From an uncultured Desulfobulbaceae bacterium (GTDB lineage: Bacteria; Desulfobacterota; Desulfobulbia; Desulfobulbales; BM004), in the NCBI GenBank assembly GCA_947259115.1, contig CAMYKS010000010.1, positions 135,336 through 199,335 of the forward strand: a DNA stretch of 64,000 nucleotides, given 5' to 3'. Shown here in pieces: positions 43,889 through 53,862 of this stretch; the first letter of the stretch is position 1; every line of letters starts with the position of its first letter. The notes under the pieces were generated by a model that made no database searches, was not told the DNA's origin, and saw only the letters and a list, made by a program, of their open reading frames with translations. The position numbers and the translations under genes are program-made.

Positions 43889-44455
43889 TCAAGCCCCAGA
43901 TCCAAGCGGCTTGGATACAATAACCTTTGACGGCCGCAGGAGCCTGTCCCTATAGAAGTACCCCCTTTGGAACTCCCGCAACACCATGTTAGGCTCCATG
44001 TCGCTGGTTTCCTCCATGGCAAGCGCCTCATGGATATTCGGATCAAAGGGCTGTCCTTCGCTGTCAATGGCTTTTACCCCGTACTTTTCCAGGGTTGCAA
44101 TTAAACCGTTTCGAGTAAGTTCCACACCCTCCAGAAGACTTTCAATGTTGTTAGCCTCCTTGCCCAGATCCATGGCTCTTTCAATATTGTCAATACCGGG
44201 AAGTAATTCTTTTAAGATATTTTCTTCGGCATATTTCAGGGAGATTTCCCGTTCCCGTTCCAAGCGCTTTTTGGTGTTCTCAAAATCAGCAGCCAGGCGC
44301 AGGACCTTGTCTTCACTCTCTTGAAGTTTATTCATTGCCTCTTCAAGTGCTGCAGCCATATCACTTTCTCCCTCCTGCCGGATTTCTTCTTCCATCATAT
44401 TTACCGGCTCTTCCCGGGCAGAAGGTTCAAAATTATTCTTTTCTCTTGCTGTCAC
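43889..44455 (-). CDS. grpE: Nucleotide exchange factor GrpE
   Basis: Coiled coil followed by GVKAIDSEGQPFDPNIHEALAME; upstream of dnaK. Confidence 0.93.
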   Translation of the reverse strand: MTAREKNNFEPSAREEPVNMMEEEIRQEGESDMAAALEEAMNKLQESEDKVLRLAADFENTKKRLEREREISLKYAEENILKELLPGIDNIERAMDLGKEANNIESLLEGVELTRNGLIATLEKYGVKAIDSEGQPFDPNIHEALAMEETSDMEPNMVLREFQRGYFYRDRLLRPSKVIVSKPLGSGA

Positions 44456-44600
44456 TCAATCCTCTCCCTGCACTGTAGTAATTATATGGATCATTGCAGT
44501 AAACTCCTGGAACTCCTATGCAATCATGGAAATTTTCTTTTTAGAAGTTGTGGTGAACAATAAGTATGGGCCCAGACCTTGTCAAGGCGGGGAGCAAACA

Positions 44601-44645
44601 AAAACCCCCTCCTGCCATTCCGGCGGGAGGGGGTTTGTTTTCCCG
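44601..44645 (-). terminator. Bidirectional terminator-like hairpin
   Basis: CAAAAACCCCCTCCtgccattccggcGGGAGGGGGTTTGTTTT. Confidence 0.75.
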
Positions 44646-44661
44646 GGGTTGCCGGGTGTAA

Positions 44662-45969
44662 TCATGTACTGGAAATATATTTTTTTATGGCATCTGCAAT
44701 CATATCAAAAATCTTTTTAAACCTGTCCTCGTCCGTTTCAAGAAGGGTTGAACGAAAGCCCTGCAGCTCGGTGGCAAATGAGGACAGGGGCACCACACAT
44801 ACGCCGGTCGCAGCGAGCAAATAATAGACAAAACGTTTGTCAAGGGAGACACCGGGCTTGTTCACCAGGGACTCAACGAACGATCTGATTTCTTTATTTT
44901 CAATGGCAAGCGATTGTTTGCTATTCAGCACCCCTTCATTAAAAACAACGCTCATGTAAAATGCCCCATTGGTCCGGTTCACCAGGACGCCATCCACATT
45001 TTTTAAGCAGTCATAGGCGATATTGGAAATTCTTTCATACCGTTTTAGCCGCTGCTCAAGATATCCCTGATATTGCGGATGTGTCACCACCCGTGGCATA
45101 ACCAGCTGCGGCAAAGTGGTTGAGCAGACCTCCAGCATTTTTGCATTGAGAATAGACTGGATGTACTCCTCAAACATCGGATCGTTATGGCCGTTGTACA
45201 CCTCTATCCAGCCACAGCGCGAACCCGGCCATGGCATTTCCTTGGAAATACCGCGCATGACTATGGCCGGGACATCTTCTATGAGATCGGAAAGCGGCAG
45301 GGTGGTCTGGCCGTTGTAAATTATATTGATGTAAATTTCATCGCAGACCACAAACAGGTCGTATTTCTTGGCCAACTGCACCATGCCCCTGATTATTTCC
45401 ACGGGATATACTGCTCCAGTGGGATTATCCGGGTTGATTATCAGGATGCCTGCCACCGCGGGATTATACTTAATGCGGTTCTCCAGGTCATCCAGATCGG
45501 GATACCAGTGATTGTAGGGGTCCAGTTTATAGGTGACAGGACGGTCACCGGCATGGGCGGCTTCAGCGGAAGAATGCGTTGTATAACTCGGGGTCGGTAC
45601 GACAACGCGGGCTGTCCGTTTCAGGAAACCAAAAATCTTGCTGATGGCATCCCCGAGGCCATTGAAAAAGATAATGTCATCCGGGCCTATCTGAACCTTG
45701 CCCCTTTTATTCGTCTGTTTCGCTATGAACTTTCTTGTCTCCAGGACTCCCCTGGTAGGACTGTAGCCGTAAGAGGCGTCAATCTGCGCCGTTTCAGAAA
45801 CTATATCCTTCATCCACTGGGGCATATGCTCCCCCTTGGCCACTGGGTCGCCAATATTCTCCCAGTAGGTCTTCATGCCAAACTCTTGCAGTTTTTCGCC
45901 GACAGCAACGATATTGCGGATCTCATACGTCAACTCGGCGGCGCCGATATGCACTATATTGGTTCTCAT
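44662..45969 (-). CDS. Class I/II pyridoxal-phosphate aminotransferase
   Basis: ILIINPDNPTGAVYP, DEIYINIIYNG, GISKEMPWPGSRCGW. Confidence 0.9.
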   Translation of the reverse strand: MRTNIVHIGAAELTYEIRNIVAVGEKLQEFGMKTYWENIGDPVAKGEHMPQWMKDIVSETAQIDASYGYSPTRGVLETRKFIAKQTNKRGKVQIGPDDIIFFNGLGDAISKIFGFLKRTARVVVPTPSYTTHSSAEAAHAGDRPVTYKLDPYNHWYPDLDDLENRIKYNPAVAGILIINPDNPTGAVYPVEIIRGMVQLAKKYDLFVVCDEIYINIIYNGQTTLPLSDLIEDVPAIVMRGISKEMPWPGSRCGWIEVYNGHNDPMFEEYIQSILNAKMLEVCSTTLPQLVMPRVVTHPQYQGYLEQRLKRYERISNIAYDCLKNVDGVLVNRTNGAFYMSVVFNEGVLNSKQSLAIENKEIRSFVESLVNKPGVSLDKRFVYYLLAATGVCVVPLSSFATELQGFRSTLLETDEDRFKKIFDMIADAIKKYISST

Positions 45970-46055
45970 GCTATTTTTACACTCCCAGTCGGATCTCTTT
46001 TTCCGATAATTTCAAAATGATTTTTATCAGTATACTCATGTTACATTTGAAATAA

Positions 46056-46092
46056 ACCGGGCGAACACGGAGTTACCAGTGTTCGCCCGGTA
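46056..46092. terminator. Terminator-like perfect inverted repeat
   Basis: ACCGGGCGAACAC...GTGTTCGCCCGGT. Confidence 0.7.
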
Positions 46093-46189
46093 TAAGGCAT
46101 ACCTTCCAATAAAAATGTTATTACCACAGGCTGCAAAGATAGTCAATCTACGCAAAACCCCTGTTTGCAGGCCATAATCAATCCATGCG

Positions 46190-47566
46190 TTATGCGCTCC
46201 CATACTTATTCAGTTTGCTCAGAAGTGTTTTACGCGTAATGCCCAAACGCCTTGCAGCCTCACTCTTGTTGCCGTCCACCTCGTCCAGTGTTTTCAAGAT
46301 CACCATTTTTTCCGCTTCCTCCAGGGATGACGGCAGACCTTCCATGCCCGCAGTTATATCGCCGCTTTCCTCCTGGGCCCATTTATTGATGGGGATGGGC
46401 AGACTCTCCTCGTCAAGATAATCACCACGCATGAGGATTACACCTCGCTCCATGGCATTTTCCAACTCACGGACGTTACCGGGCCACGGGTAGTGAAGCA
46501 GGATATCCATGCAGCCCGGAGTTATGCCTGAAATGCTGCGATTATTCTTCTCGCCATACAGACCCAGAAAATGTTCGGCCAGAAGCGGAACGTCCTCCCG
46601 TCTTTCCCTGAGAGACGGGACATGCAGCGAGACCACGTTTAGACGATAATAGAGATCTTCCCGAAAGCGCCCCGCCTTAACCTCATCTTCCAGAACCCTG
46701 TTGGTGGCGGCCAGCAGCCTGACATCCACCTCAACTACATCCTGCCCCCCCACACGCTGCAGTTCATGCTCCTGCAGGACCCTGAGAAGTTTTACCTGCA
46801 TGGCGGGCGAGGTCTCCCCGATCTCATCAAGAAAAAGCGTGCCATGGTCGGCCTGGACAAATTTACCGTCCCGCCTGCGGTCAGCACCGGTAAAGGACCC
46901 TTTTTCATGCCCGAACAGTTCTGATTCGAGCAGGGTTTCCACCAGGGCGGCACAATTAACCTTGACAAATGGACCGGTTTTACGTGCGCTATTTAAATGC
47001 AGGGCGGAAGCAATCAACTCCTTCCCCGTTCCTGATTCACCTGTAATAAGCACAGTTGCCTCGGTGGGGGCAACAAAGGAAATCATCTCCAGCATTTCTT
47101 GCATGACAGGGGACCTGCCAATAATTCCTGCAGAATCTATCTCATCTCTTTTGCGGGACTTTGCTCCTTGCCGTTCCTCCACCACCTGACGATGGTCAAG
47201 GGCCCGTGCCATGGTCAGGCGCAGACGCTCAAAGTCAAGGGGTTTGGTCAGATAGTCATGGGCGCCGATCTTTATGGCTTCCACGGCAGAATCCACCGAA
47301 GAGTAAGCTGTCATAATAACAACCGGTATGGCGGGGTTAAAGGCATTGATCCTGCGCAAGGCTTCCATGCCGTCCATTTTAGCCATGCGGACATCCATGA
47401 GAATGGCATCATATGAATGCTCTTCAACCGCTGCCACGGCAGTGGAACCGTCATCAGCCTCTTCAACATTCCAGCCCCATTCCGTAAACATGGACTTCAG
47501 CATAAAGCGATGCGACCTGTCGTCATCAACAACCAATACCTTTACAGGTTCACCTTTCTTCTTCAC
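46190..47566 (-). CDS. Sigma-54-dependent NtrC-family response regulator
   Basis: Receiver VLVVDDDRSHR; ITGESGTGKELIASALH; GSFTGADRRRDGKF; C-terminal Fis-type HTH. Confidence 0.95.
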   Translation of the reverse strand: MKKKGEPVKVLVVDDDRSHRFMLKSMFTEWGWNVEEADDGSTAVAAVEEHSYDAILMDVRMAKMDGMEALRRINAFNPAIPVVIMTAYSSVDSAVEAIKIGAHDYLTKPLDFERLRLTMARALDHRQVVEERQGAKSRKRDEIDSAGIIGRSPVMQEMLEMISFVAPTEATVLITGESGTGKELIASALHLNSARKTGPFVKVNCAALVETLLESELFGHEKGSFTGADRRRDGKFVQADHGTLFLDEIGETSPAMQVKLLRVLQEHELQRVGGQDVVEVDVRLLAATNRVLEDEVKAGRFREDLYYRLNVVSLHVPSLRERREDVPLLAEHFLGLYGEKNNRSISGITPGCMDILLHYPWPGNVRELENAMERGVILMRGDYLDEESLPIPINKWAQEESGDITAGMEGLPSSLEEAEKMVILKTLDEVDGNKSEAARRLGITRKTLLSKLNKYGSA

Positions 47567-47785
47567 CTTGCCATCACCGTGTCTTGCCAGATTTACTATT
47601 AAAAATTTTTCAAAAGGTATACATTGCCCCTCTTAAATACTCAATATATATTAAACAGTATATACCTTCTATTTATGAAAAATTCCATTGCACGAAAATG
47701 GGTCAGTACACCTGGACACATGCAGCAAGTTCTCTGCCTGGAGATCAACGACCCCCATTTTGTTGTGTAATTCACTGTTTACAAC

Positions 47786-49195
47786 ATGTCTAAAAAAAAA
47801 CTGCATACACTGGTGATTGAAAAGTTTGTGGCCGGAGGATTCGGCCTCGGCAGGCTGGAAGAAGGAATAATTGTATTGGTGCGTCATGTGCTGCCCGGTG
47901 AAAAAGTGCTGGTTAGCGAGGTGGGTCGCAAAAAGGATTATATTGCCGCTGCACTCAAGGAGGTCTTAGGGTCTTCACCGGACCGCATCAAGCCTCCATG
48001 CCCAATTTATGGCCGCTGCGGCGGCTGTGACCTGCAGCATGCCGGACCCGAGGCCCAAATCCGCCTGAAAAAGGCAATCCTGGCAGATAGCCTGCAACGG
48101 GCTGCGGGTAATATCTTTTCTGCTCCTGAACTCTCCATGGAGCCTCCCCGGGCCGCACCGCAACAATTCGGCTACCGGCAACGCATCCGTTTGCAGGTTG
48201 ACAATGGGGCAAACTACGGTTTTTTTCGCTTCGAATCCCATTTCATAGAGCCCGTTTCGCAATGCCTGCTTGCCAAAGACGAACTGAATAGAGTGCTCCT
48301 GCAATTGCATTCATCTTCCTCTTTTAAAGGGCTTCTGACACATTGCAATGCCTTGGAATTGCTTTTCAATCCGGAAAAAAACGCTGCTGTCATGCTGCTG
48401 CATTTTCTGCGTAAACCAAGGCCAACCGACTGTTTACATGCTGCGGATCTGGCAAATAGCATTAATGGGCTCGCCGACGTCCTGATGCAGGTAAAGGGGT
48501 ACGGCCTGTATGATGCACCGGCCCGGACATTTATCGCTAATCCCCCCATCCTGTCGCATATTCTGAGTGCTGATACTATTAAAGTTCATCCGTTGCCAGG
48601 CCGGGACAATACACCCGTTTATCCTGTTCCGAACGGTATAAACCTCTCCTGGGAGGCTGGTGGGTTTTGCCAGGTGAACCTCGAGCAAAACAGCAGCCTG
48701 ATAAAACTTGTTGTTGAAATGGCTGCCAGCGGGCCCCATAACAGGGTTCTTGACTTATATTGCGGCTACGGCAACTTTTCCCTGCCCATTGCAGGGATGG
48801 CAGAGGAAGTTCTTGGCATTGACGTCCAGAACGCTGCGATTCGAAGCGCCAAACGAAATGCCAGGCTGAACAATGTTCATAATTGTCGCTTTGAAAAAAA
48901 CCAGGTCCCGGTTGCTGTCGAGTCCCTTGTCTCTGCGGGCAAGACTTTTGCAACAATCATCCTTGACCCGCCCCGCCAGGGTGCTCCCGACGTTGTTTCC
49001 CTGCTGCCAAAGCTGGGACCTGACCAGATCATCTATATTTCGTGCAACCCCGTGACCCTGGCCCGCGACCTGGCTTTACTGCACCCGGCCGGTTTTCAAT
49101 TGTCCCGCCTGGTTCCGCTTGACATGTTCCCCCAGACCCATCACCTGGAAAGCATAGCGCTCCTGAAAAAGTCAACCTGCAGTCCAAAAGATTGA
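47786..49195 (+). CDS. rumA: 23S rRNA (uracil-5-)-methyltransferase, RumA/RlmD type
   Basis: TRAM-like N-terminus; CPIYGRCGGCDLQH; VLDLYCGYGNFSLPIA; ILDPPRQGAPD; YISCNPVTLARDL. Confidence 0.92.
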   Translation: MSKKKLHTLVIEKFVAGGFGLGRLEEGIIVLVRHVLPGEKVLVSEVGRKKDYIAAALKEVLGSSPDRIKPPCPIYGRCGGCDLQHAGPEAQIRLKKAILADSLQRAAGNIFSAPELSMEPPRAAPQQFGYRQRIRLQVDNGANYGFFRFESHFIEPVSQCLLAKDELNRVLLQLHSSSSFKGLLTHCNALELLFNPEKNAAVMLLHFLRKPRPTDCLHAADLANSINGLADVLMQVKGYGLYDAPARTFIANPPILSHILSADTIKVHPLPGRDNTPVYPVPNGINLSWEAGGFCQVNLEQNSSLIKLVVEMAASGPHNRVLDLYCGYGNFSLPIAGMAEEVLGIDVQNAAIRSAKRNARLNNVHNCRFEKNQVPVAVESLVSAGKTFATIILDPPRQGAPDVVSLLPKLGPDQIIYISCNPVTLARDLALLHPAGFQLSRLVPLDMFPQTHHLESIALLKKSTCSPKD

Positions 49196-49356
49196 CTGTA
49201 TCTCCTTGGATCGTATCATTATTGTCCATGTATATTATATTGACAGAAACAGCTAATATTGCTAGGTAGGGACCTGATTTAAACCGCATGTCTCCTGGCA
49301 GCAGGAAATGATGCAATAGCTCGTTAACTCGAAATCCTTTTACCCTAAAATTTAAC

Positions 49357-50445
49357 ATGACATCGCCCGCACAAAAATTTACTGCAAACGGCCTGCCGAC
49401 TCTCATCGGCAGTCTACCGGCTGCAAATCATAAACAAGCCATGGACTGGATATTGGAGGCAACCCCGGAAATTCCTCTCTGGCCGCAGTTGCCTGCCATC
49501 CCCCAGGAAGGGATGCTGAACCAGTTTATTGAGGGCTTGCCCGGAATAATTGAGGCTGAGGATCGCACCTATTTTGATTTAAACACGGACGATTTCACCG
49601 ATGCGCAGCTTTCATTTTATGAAGACTACCTCAAAGTTACGGAAAACCCTGAGGAGCTTCTTGCTTCACGGTTTAAAGTTGACAATGACCGCGCTGCCGG
49701 ACTTTACCTGCTGGCTGAAAAAGCCCGGAAAATCAGCAGCCAACCTGTAGCGGTAAAGGGGCAGATCACAGGACCATTCACCATGCTGACCGGCATATCC
49801 GATGCAGACATGAAGCTTGGGTACTATGACCCTGCATTTCGGGATATCGTGGTAAAGGGCATTGCCATGAAGGCCGCCTGGCAGGTGGCCTACCTGCAGC
49901 AGGCCTATGATTTGCCTGTCATTCTGTTTATTGATGAACCGGCTCTGGCTGGTTTGGGGTCCTCTTCATTTATCAGTGTTTCCGTCGCGGATATCTCCCA
50001 GGATCTGTCTGAAGTTACTGCAGCCATCCATGCCGGAGGAGGGTTGGCGGGAGTCCATGTCTGTGCCAATACAGACTGGAATATTCTCCTGACCTCTGCT
50101 ATTGATATTCTCAGTTTTGACGCGTACACATATTTTGATAAGTTTATTACCTGCAAAAGCCTGATACATGGTTTTCTTGAGCGGGGATCAATCATCGCCT
50201 GGGGAATCATCCCCACAGCAGAATCAGAGCATATTGAAAGAGAAACCTGTGATTCACTCGTTGACCGCTGGGAGAAGCAGGCTGCGTTACTGTCCGGTGG
50301 CAACTGGGACATTAAAGGCCTGCTGGAGCAGACGTTGATTACCCCAAGCTGCGGCACCGGGTCTTTGTCCCCTGAACTGGCAAAAAAGGTGCTGCGGCTG
50401 ACAAAAGAGGTTTCTGCAGTATTGAGGTCAAAATACCTGGAATAG
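49357..50445 (+). CDS. MetE-C-terminal-like methyltransferase family protein
   Basis: IGSLP, KGQITGPFTMLT, FIDEPAL, HVCANTDW zinc-ligand-like motif, TPSCGTGSL. Confidence 0.75.
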   Translation: MTSPAQKFTANGLPTLIGSLPAANHKQAMDWILEATPEIPLWPQLPAIPQEGMLNQFIEGLPGIIEAEDRTYFDLNTDDFTDAQLSFYEDYLKVTENPEELLASRFKVDNDRAAGLYLLAEKARKISSQPVAVKGQITGPFTMLTGISDADMKLGYYDPAFRDIVVKGIAMKAAWQVAYLQQAYDLPVILFIDEPALAGLGSSSFISVSVADISQDLSEVTAAIHAGGGLAGVHVCANTDWNILLTSAIDILSFDAYTYFDKFITCKSLIHGFLERGSIIAWGIIPTAESEHIERETCDSLVDRWEKQAALLSGGNWDIKGLLEQTLITPSCGTGSLSPELAKKVLRLTKEVSAVLRSKYLE

Positions 50446-50523
50446 AGATGCGCCTGTAAAACCCGGTATACTGGTGGGTACATTTTTTTAAAAAATTAAA
50501 AAAACAGGAAACAAAAAAACACA

Positions 50524-52017
50524 ATGGATCAGTTAAATCAACTCCTAGTCCAGCGCCGGAAAAAAGCTGCTGAACTGGCTGAAATGGACGTGGAGCTCTA
50601 TGCCAATGACTTTAAGCCCACCCATCATATATCGGAGGTTCTGTCATCGGGCAGCGCCAATGAGGCCGTGGCGAACCTGGATGATGCTCCCAATGTCAGG
50701 GCCAGTTTTAAGGTTGCCGGCAGAATCCTTGCCTTGAGAAAATTCGGCAAAGCTTCCTTTCTGCATATTCAGGATGACTCCGGCAGAATCCAGGTATACG
50801 TCAAAAAAGAAATTGTCGGAGAGGAATTTTACAGCCAGTTCAAGAAATGGGATATCGGCGATATTGTCGGCTTCAAAGGCAAACTGTTTAAAACCAAGAC
50901 CGGTGAACTCACGATTCTGGCTGATGCCATCAAGCTGATCACCAAATCCCTCAGGCCTCTGCCGGAAAAGTTCCATGGCTTAACCGATGTTGAAATGCGC
51001 TACCGGCAGCGCTACGTTGATCTCATTGTCAATCCTGAGGTACGGGAAACGTTCCGCAAAAGAATAGAAATCATCAGGCTGCTGCGGGAATTCTTGAGCA
51101 ACAGAGGCTTTCTGGAAGTTGAAACCCCCATGATGCAGGCGGTACCCGGCGGCGCCACTGCCAAGCCATTTAAGACGCACCATAAGGCACTGGACATGGA
51201 CCTGTACCTGCGTATTGCTCCTGAACTATACCTTAAAAGGCTCCTGGTCGGCGGCTTTGAAAAGGTATTTGAAATAAACCGCAACTTTCGCAACGAGGGT
51301 CTTTCCACGCGGCATAATCCTGAATTTACCATGTTGGAGTTCTACCAGGCCTATGCCACCTACCAGGATCTCATGGATTTGACCGAGGAAATGATTTCCT
51401 GGTTGACCGCGGAAATAAACGGTTCCATGGAAGTAACCTACCAGGAGCAGGTTGTTGACCTTTCTCCCCCCTGGAAGCGATATACCATCGACGAAGCCCT
51501 TATCGAGGTGGGAGGTATCGACCCTGGGGTGCTTGATGATCCCAAGGCGGTCATACAGCTGGCAAAAGAGAGGGGCATTGAGCTTGAACCCCTTGCCGGA
51601 CCAGGCAAGGCAAAGACAGAGCTGTTTGAATTGCTCGTTGAGGAAAAGCTCATTAATCCGACCTTCATCACTGCGTATCCAACTGAGGTTTCGCCGCTGG
51701 CCCGCAGGAATGAAGCAGACCCGGCGGTTACCGACAGATTTGAGCTTTTTATTACAGGACGGGAAATTGCCAATGCCTTCAGCGAATTAAATGATCCTGT
51801 TGACCAGAAGAAAAGGTTTGAAAAACAGATTGTTGAAAGGGGGGATGACGAGGAAATTCACCCGGTGCTTGATGAAGATTATATCCGGGCCCTGGAATAT
51901 GGATTGCCGGCAGCTGCCGGCGAGGGCATCGGCATTGACAGACTCGTCATGCTGCTGACCGATTCTCCTTCAATTCGCGATGTCATTATTTTTCCGCATC
52001 TCAAGGCGGAAAAATAA
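50524..52017 (+). CDS. lysS: Lysyl-tRNA synthetase (class II)
   Basis: RYRQRYVDLIVNPEVRETFRKR; FRNEGLSTRHNPEFTMLEFYQAYA; GEGIGIDRLVMLLTDSPSIRDVI. Confidence 0.97.
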   Translation: MDQLNQLLVQRRKKAAELAEMDVELYANDFKPTHHISEVLSSGSANEAVANLDDAPNVRASFKVAGRILALRKFGKASFLHIQDDSGRIQVYVKKEIVGEEFYSQFKKWDIGDIVGFKGKLFKTKTGELTILADAIKLITKSLRPLPEKFHGLTDVEMRYRQRYVDLIVNPEVRETFRKRIEIIRLLREFLSNRGFLEVETPMMQAVPGGATAKPFKTHHKALDMDLYLRIAPELYLKRLLVGGFEKVFEINRNFRNEGLSTRHNPEFTMLEFYQAYATYQDLMDLTEEMISWLTAEINGSMEVTYQEQVVDLSPPWKRYTIDEALIEVGGIDPGVLDDPKAVIQLAKERGIELEPLAGPGKAKTELFELLVEEKLINPTFITAYPTEVSPLARRNEADPAVTDRFELFITGREIANAFSELNDPVDQKKRFEKQIVERGDDEEIHPVLDEDYIRALEYGLPAAAGEGIGIDRLVMLLTDSPSIRDVIIFPHLKAEK

Positions 52018-52402
52018 AGGGTTCAAGGGGTCGAGGGGCCAAGGGGCCAAGGGGCCAAGGGGCCAAGGGGCCAAGGGGCCAAGGGAAAAAATTATAACTT
52101 TAATTAGTTTTGAAGATACAATGTTATCTTTCAGTTTTCTTTATAATAAAAAAAACCTTTACGTTTCAAGCAAACAGGACGGCAAATGATTAACATGAAA
52201 TCGAACATTCATTTCAATCATTTTAATTACCCTTGGACCCTTGAAACCTAGAAACCTCGAAACCTTCATAATTTTAGCTCACTTTACACTTTAGGCATTT
52301 ACGCCCTGTCTTTAAGGGTGTTTGAAACTTTAGGCACTTGTAACTTGTAACTTTAGGCACTTTAGCTCACTTTTAACTTTAGCTCACTTTAGGCACTTTC
52401 AT
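52018..52402. repeat. Dispersed intergenic repeat, copy C, filling the lysS-lolC gap
   Basis: GGGTTCAAGGGGTCGAGGGGCCAAGGGGCCAAGG..., opposed CCCTTGGACCCTTGAAACC, then CACTTTACACTTTAGGCATTTACGCCCTGTCTTTAAGGGT...TAACTTGTAACTTTAGGCACTTTAGCTCAC... Confidence 0.8.
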
Positions 52403-53668
52403 ATGGGATACGAGTGGTTCATCAGTTTACGCTACCTTAAAGCCAGGCGACGCCAGGGATTTATTTCCCTGATATCCCTTATTTCCGTGGCCGGTGTGGC
52501 AGTCGGGGTTATGGCCCTCATAGTGGTCCTTGCCGTCATGACCGGTTTTACTGACAGCCTGCGTGAAAAAATCCTCGGCATCAACTCCCATATTGTGGTC
52601 CAGAGACTGGGAAGGGGAATTACAGATTACCGTGAAATCAGCAGCGTAGTCCTCCAGGCTGAAGGCGTTCTGGCCGCAACGCCATACACGTATTCCCAGA
52701 CCATGCTCTCAGTACCTGATGCCAGTTCCGGAGCCATAGTGCGTGGTATTGATCCTGCTACCGCCAACAATGTGCTCAGTCTCAGCAACCAACTTGTTCA
52801 AGGCAGTGTGGACGCGCTTAACAATGAAAAACAGCATACAGATACGGACTCAGCTGGCACCAATACATCCCGGTCTCTACCCGGCATCATTCTTGGCAAG
52901 GAACTGGCCCGGAGTCTGCAGGTTGATTTGGGGGACAACATACGTCTCTTTTCACCTTCCGGCCCTCTGACGCCCATGGGGGTTATTCCCAAGATAAAAA
53001 CCTGCATAGTGGTCGGCATATTTGATACCGGCATGTATGAATATGACTCATCACTGGCCTATATAGCATTAAACACGGCCCAGGATTTTCTGGAGTTGGG
53101 AGAGTCAGTCCACGGCCTTGAATTAAAGGTTAACGATATCTACAAGGCATCTGCCATTGCGAAAGCATTGGAGAAGAAGCTTGGTTTTGGCTATGTTGTT
53201 AAAGATTGGATCAGCATGAACAAAAACCTTTTTTCCGCCCTCAAGCTCGAAAAAACAGCCATGTTCATCGTCCTGGCCCTCATTGTTCTGGTTGCCGCCT
53301 TTAATATTATCAGCACCCTGATCATGGTGGTGATGAGCAAAGGCAAAGACATTGCAATTTTGAAGTCCATGGGGGCCACCTCCAAGGGCATCATGAAAAT
53401 TTTCATTTACGAAGGACTGGTCATCGGCCTGACAGGGACTGTTTTGGGGGTCATTGGCGGCTTGCTTCTATGCAAGATACTTTCCAGGTACCAGTTTATC
53501 AAACTGCCAAGTGACGTCTACCCCATCACCACCCTACCCGTAAAAATCCTGCCCATGGACGTCACCCTGGTTGCAGTATCAGCAGCGATTATCACGCTGC
53601 TGGCAACCATATACCCTTCCTGGCAGGCCTCGAAAATCGATCCTGCAGTGGCATTGCGGTATGAGTAG
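52403..53668 (+). CDS. lolC: Lipoprotein-releasing ABC transporter permease LolC/LolE
   Basis: MGYEWFISLRYLKARRRQGFISLISLISVAGVAVGVMALIVVLAVMTGF; FtsX-type permease. Confidence 0.93.
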   Translation: MGYEWFISLRYLKARRRQGFISLISLISVAGVAVGVMALIVVLAVMTGFTDSLREKILGINSHIVVQRLGRGITDYREISSVVLQAEGVLAATPYTYSQTMLSVPDASSGAIVRGIDPATANNVLSLSNQLVQGSVDALNNEKQHTDTDSAGTNTSRSLPGIILGKELARSLQVDLGDNIRLFSPSGPLTPMGVIPKIKTCIVVGIFDTGMYEYDSSLAYIALNTAQDFLELGESVHGLELKVNDIYKASAIAKALEKKLGFGYVVKDWISMNKNLFSALKLEKTAMFIVLALIVLVAAFNIISTLIMVVMSKGKDIAILKSMGATSKGIMKIFIYEGLVIGLTGTVLGVIGGLLLCKILSRYQFIKLPSDVYPITTLPVKILPMDVTLVAVSAAIITLLATIYPSWQASKIDPAVALRYE

Positions 53669-53669
53669 A

Positions 53670-53708
53670 AAAGGTTTCAAGGGGTCAAGGGGTCAAGGGG
53701 TCGAGGGG
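53670..53708. repeat. G-rich tract of the dispersed repeat family
   Basis: TTTCAAGGGGTCAAGGGGTCAAGGGGTCGAGGGG directly after the lolC stop codon. Confidence 0.7.
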
Positions 53709-53862
53709 AAGACGAAAAACTCAGAGACACAAATGTGAAAGAATATTTCCCGGCTGTTTTCGACTGGCAGTTGGCAGCATGAAATGAGAAAAAACTAAAA
53801 ATCGACAGAGGATAATACTGCTGCAAAGGGTGATCCGGGCAGCAGGATTGAACATGCAGGAA

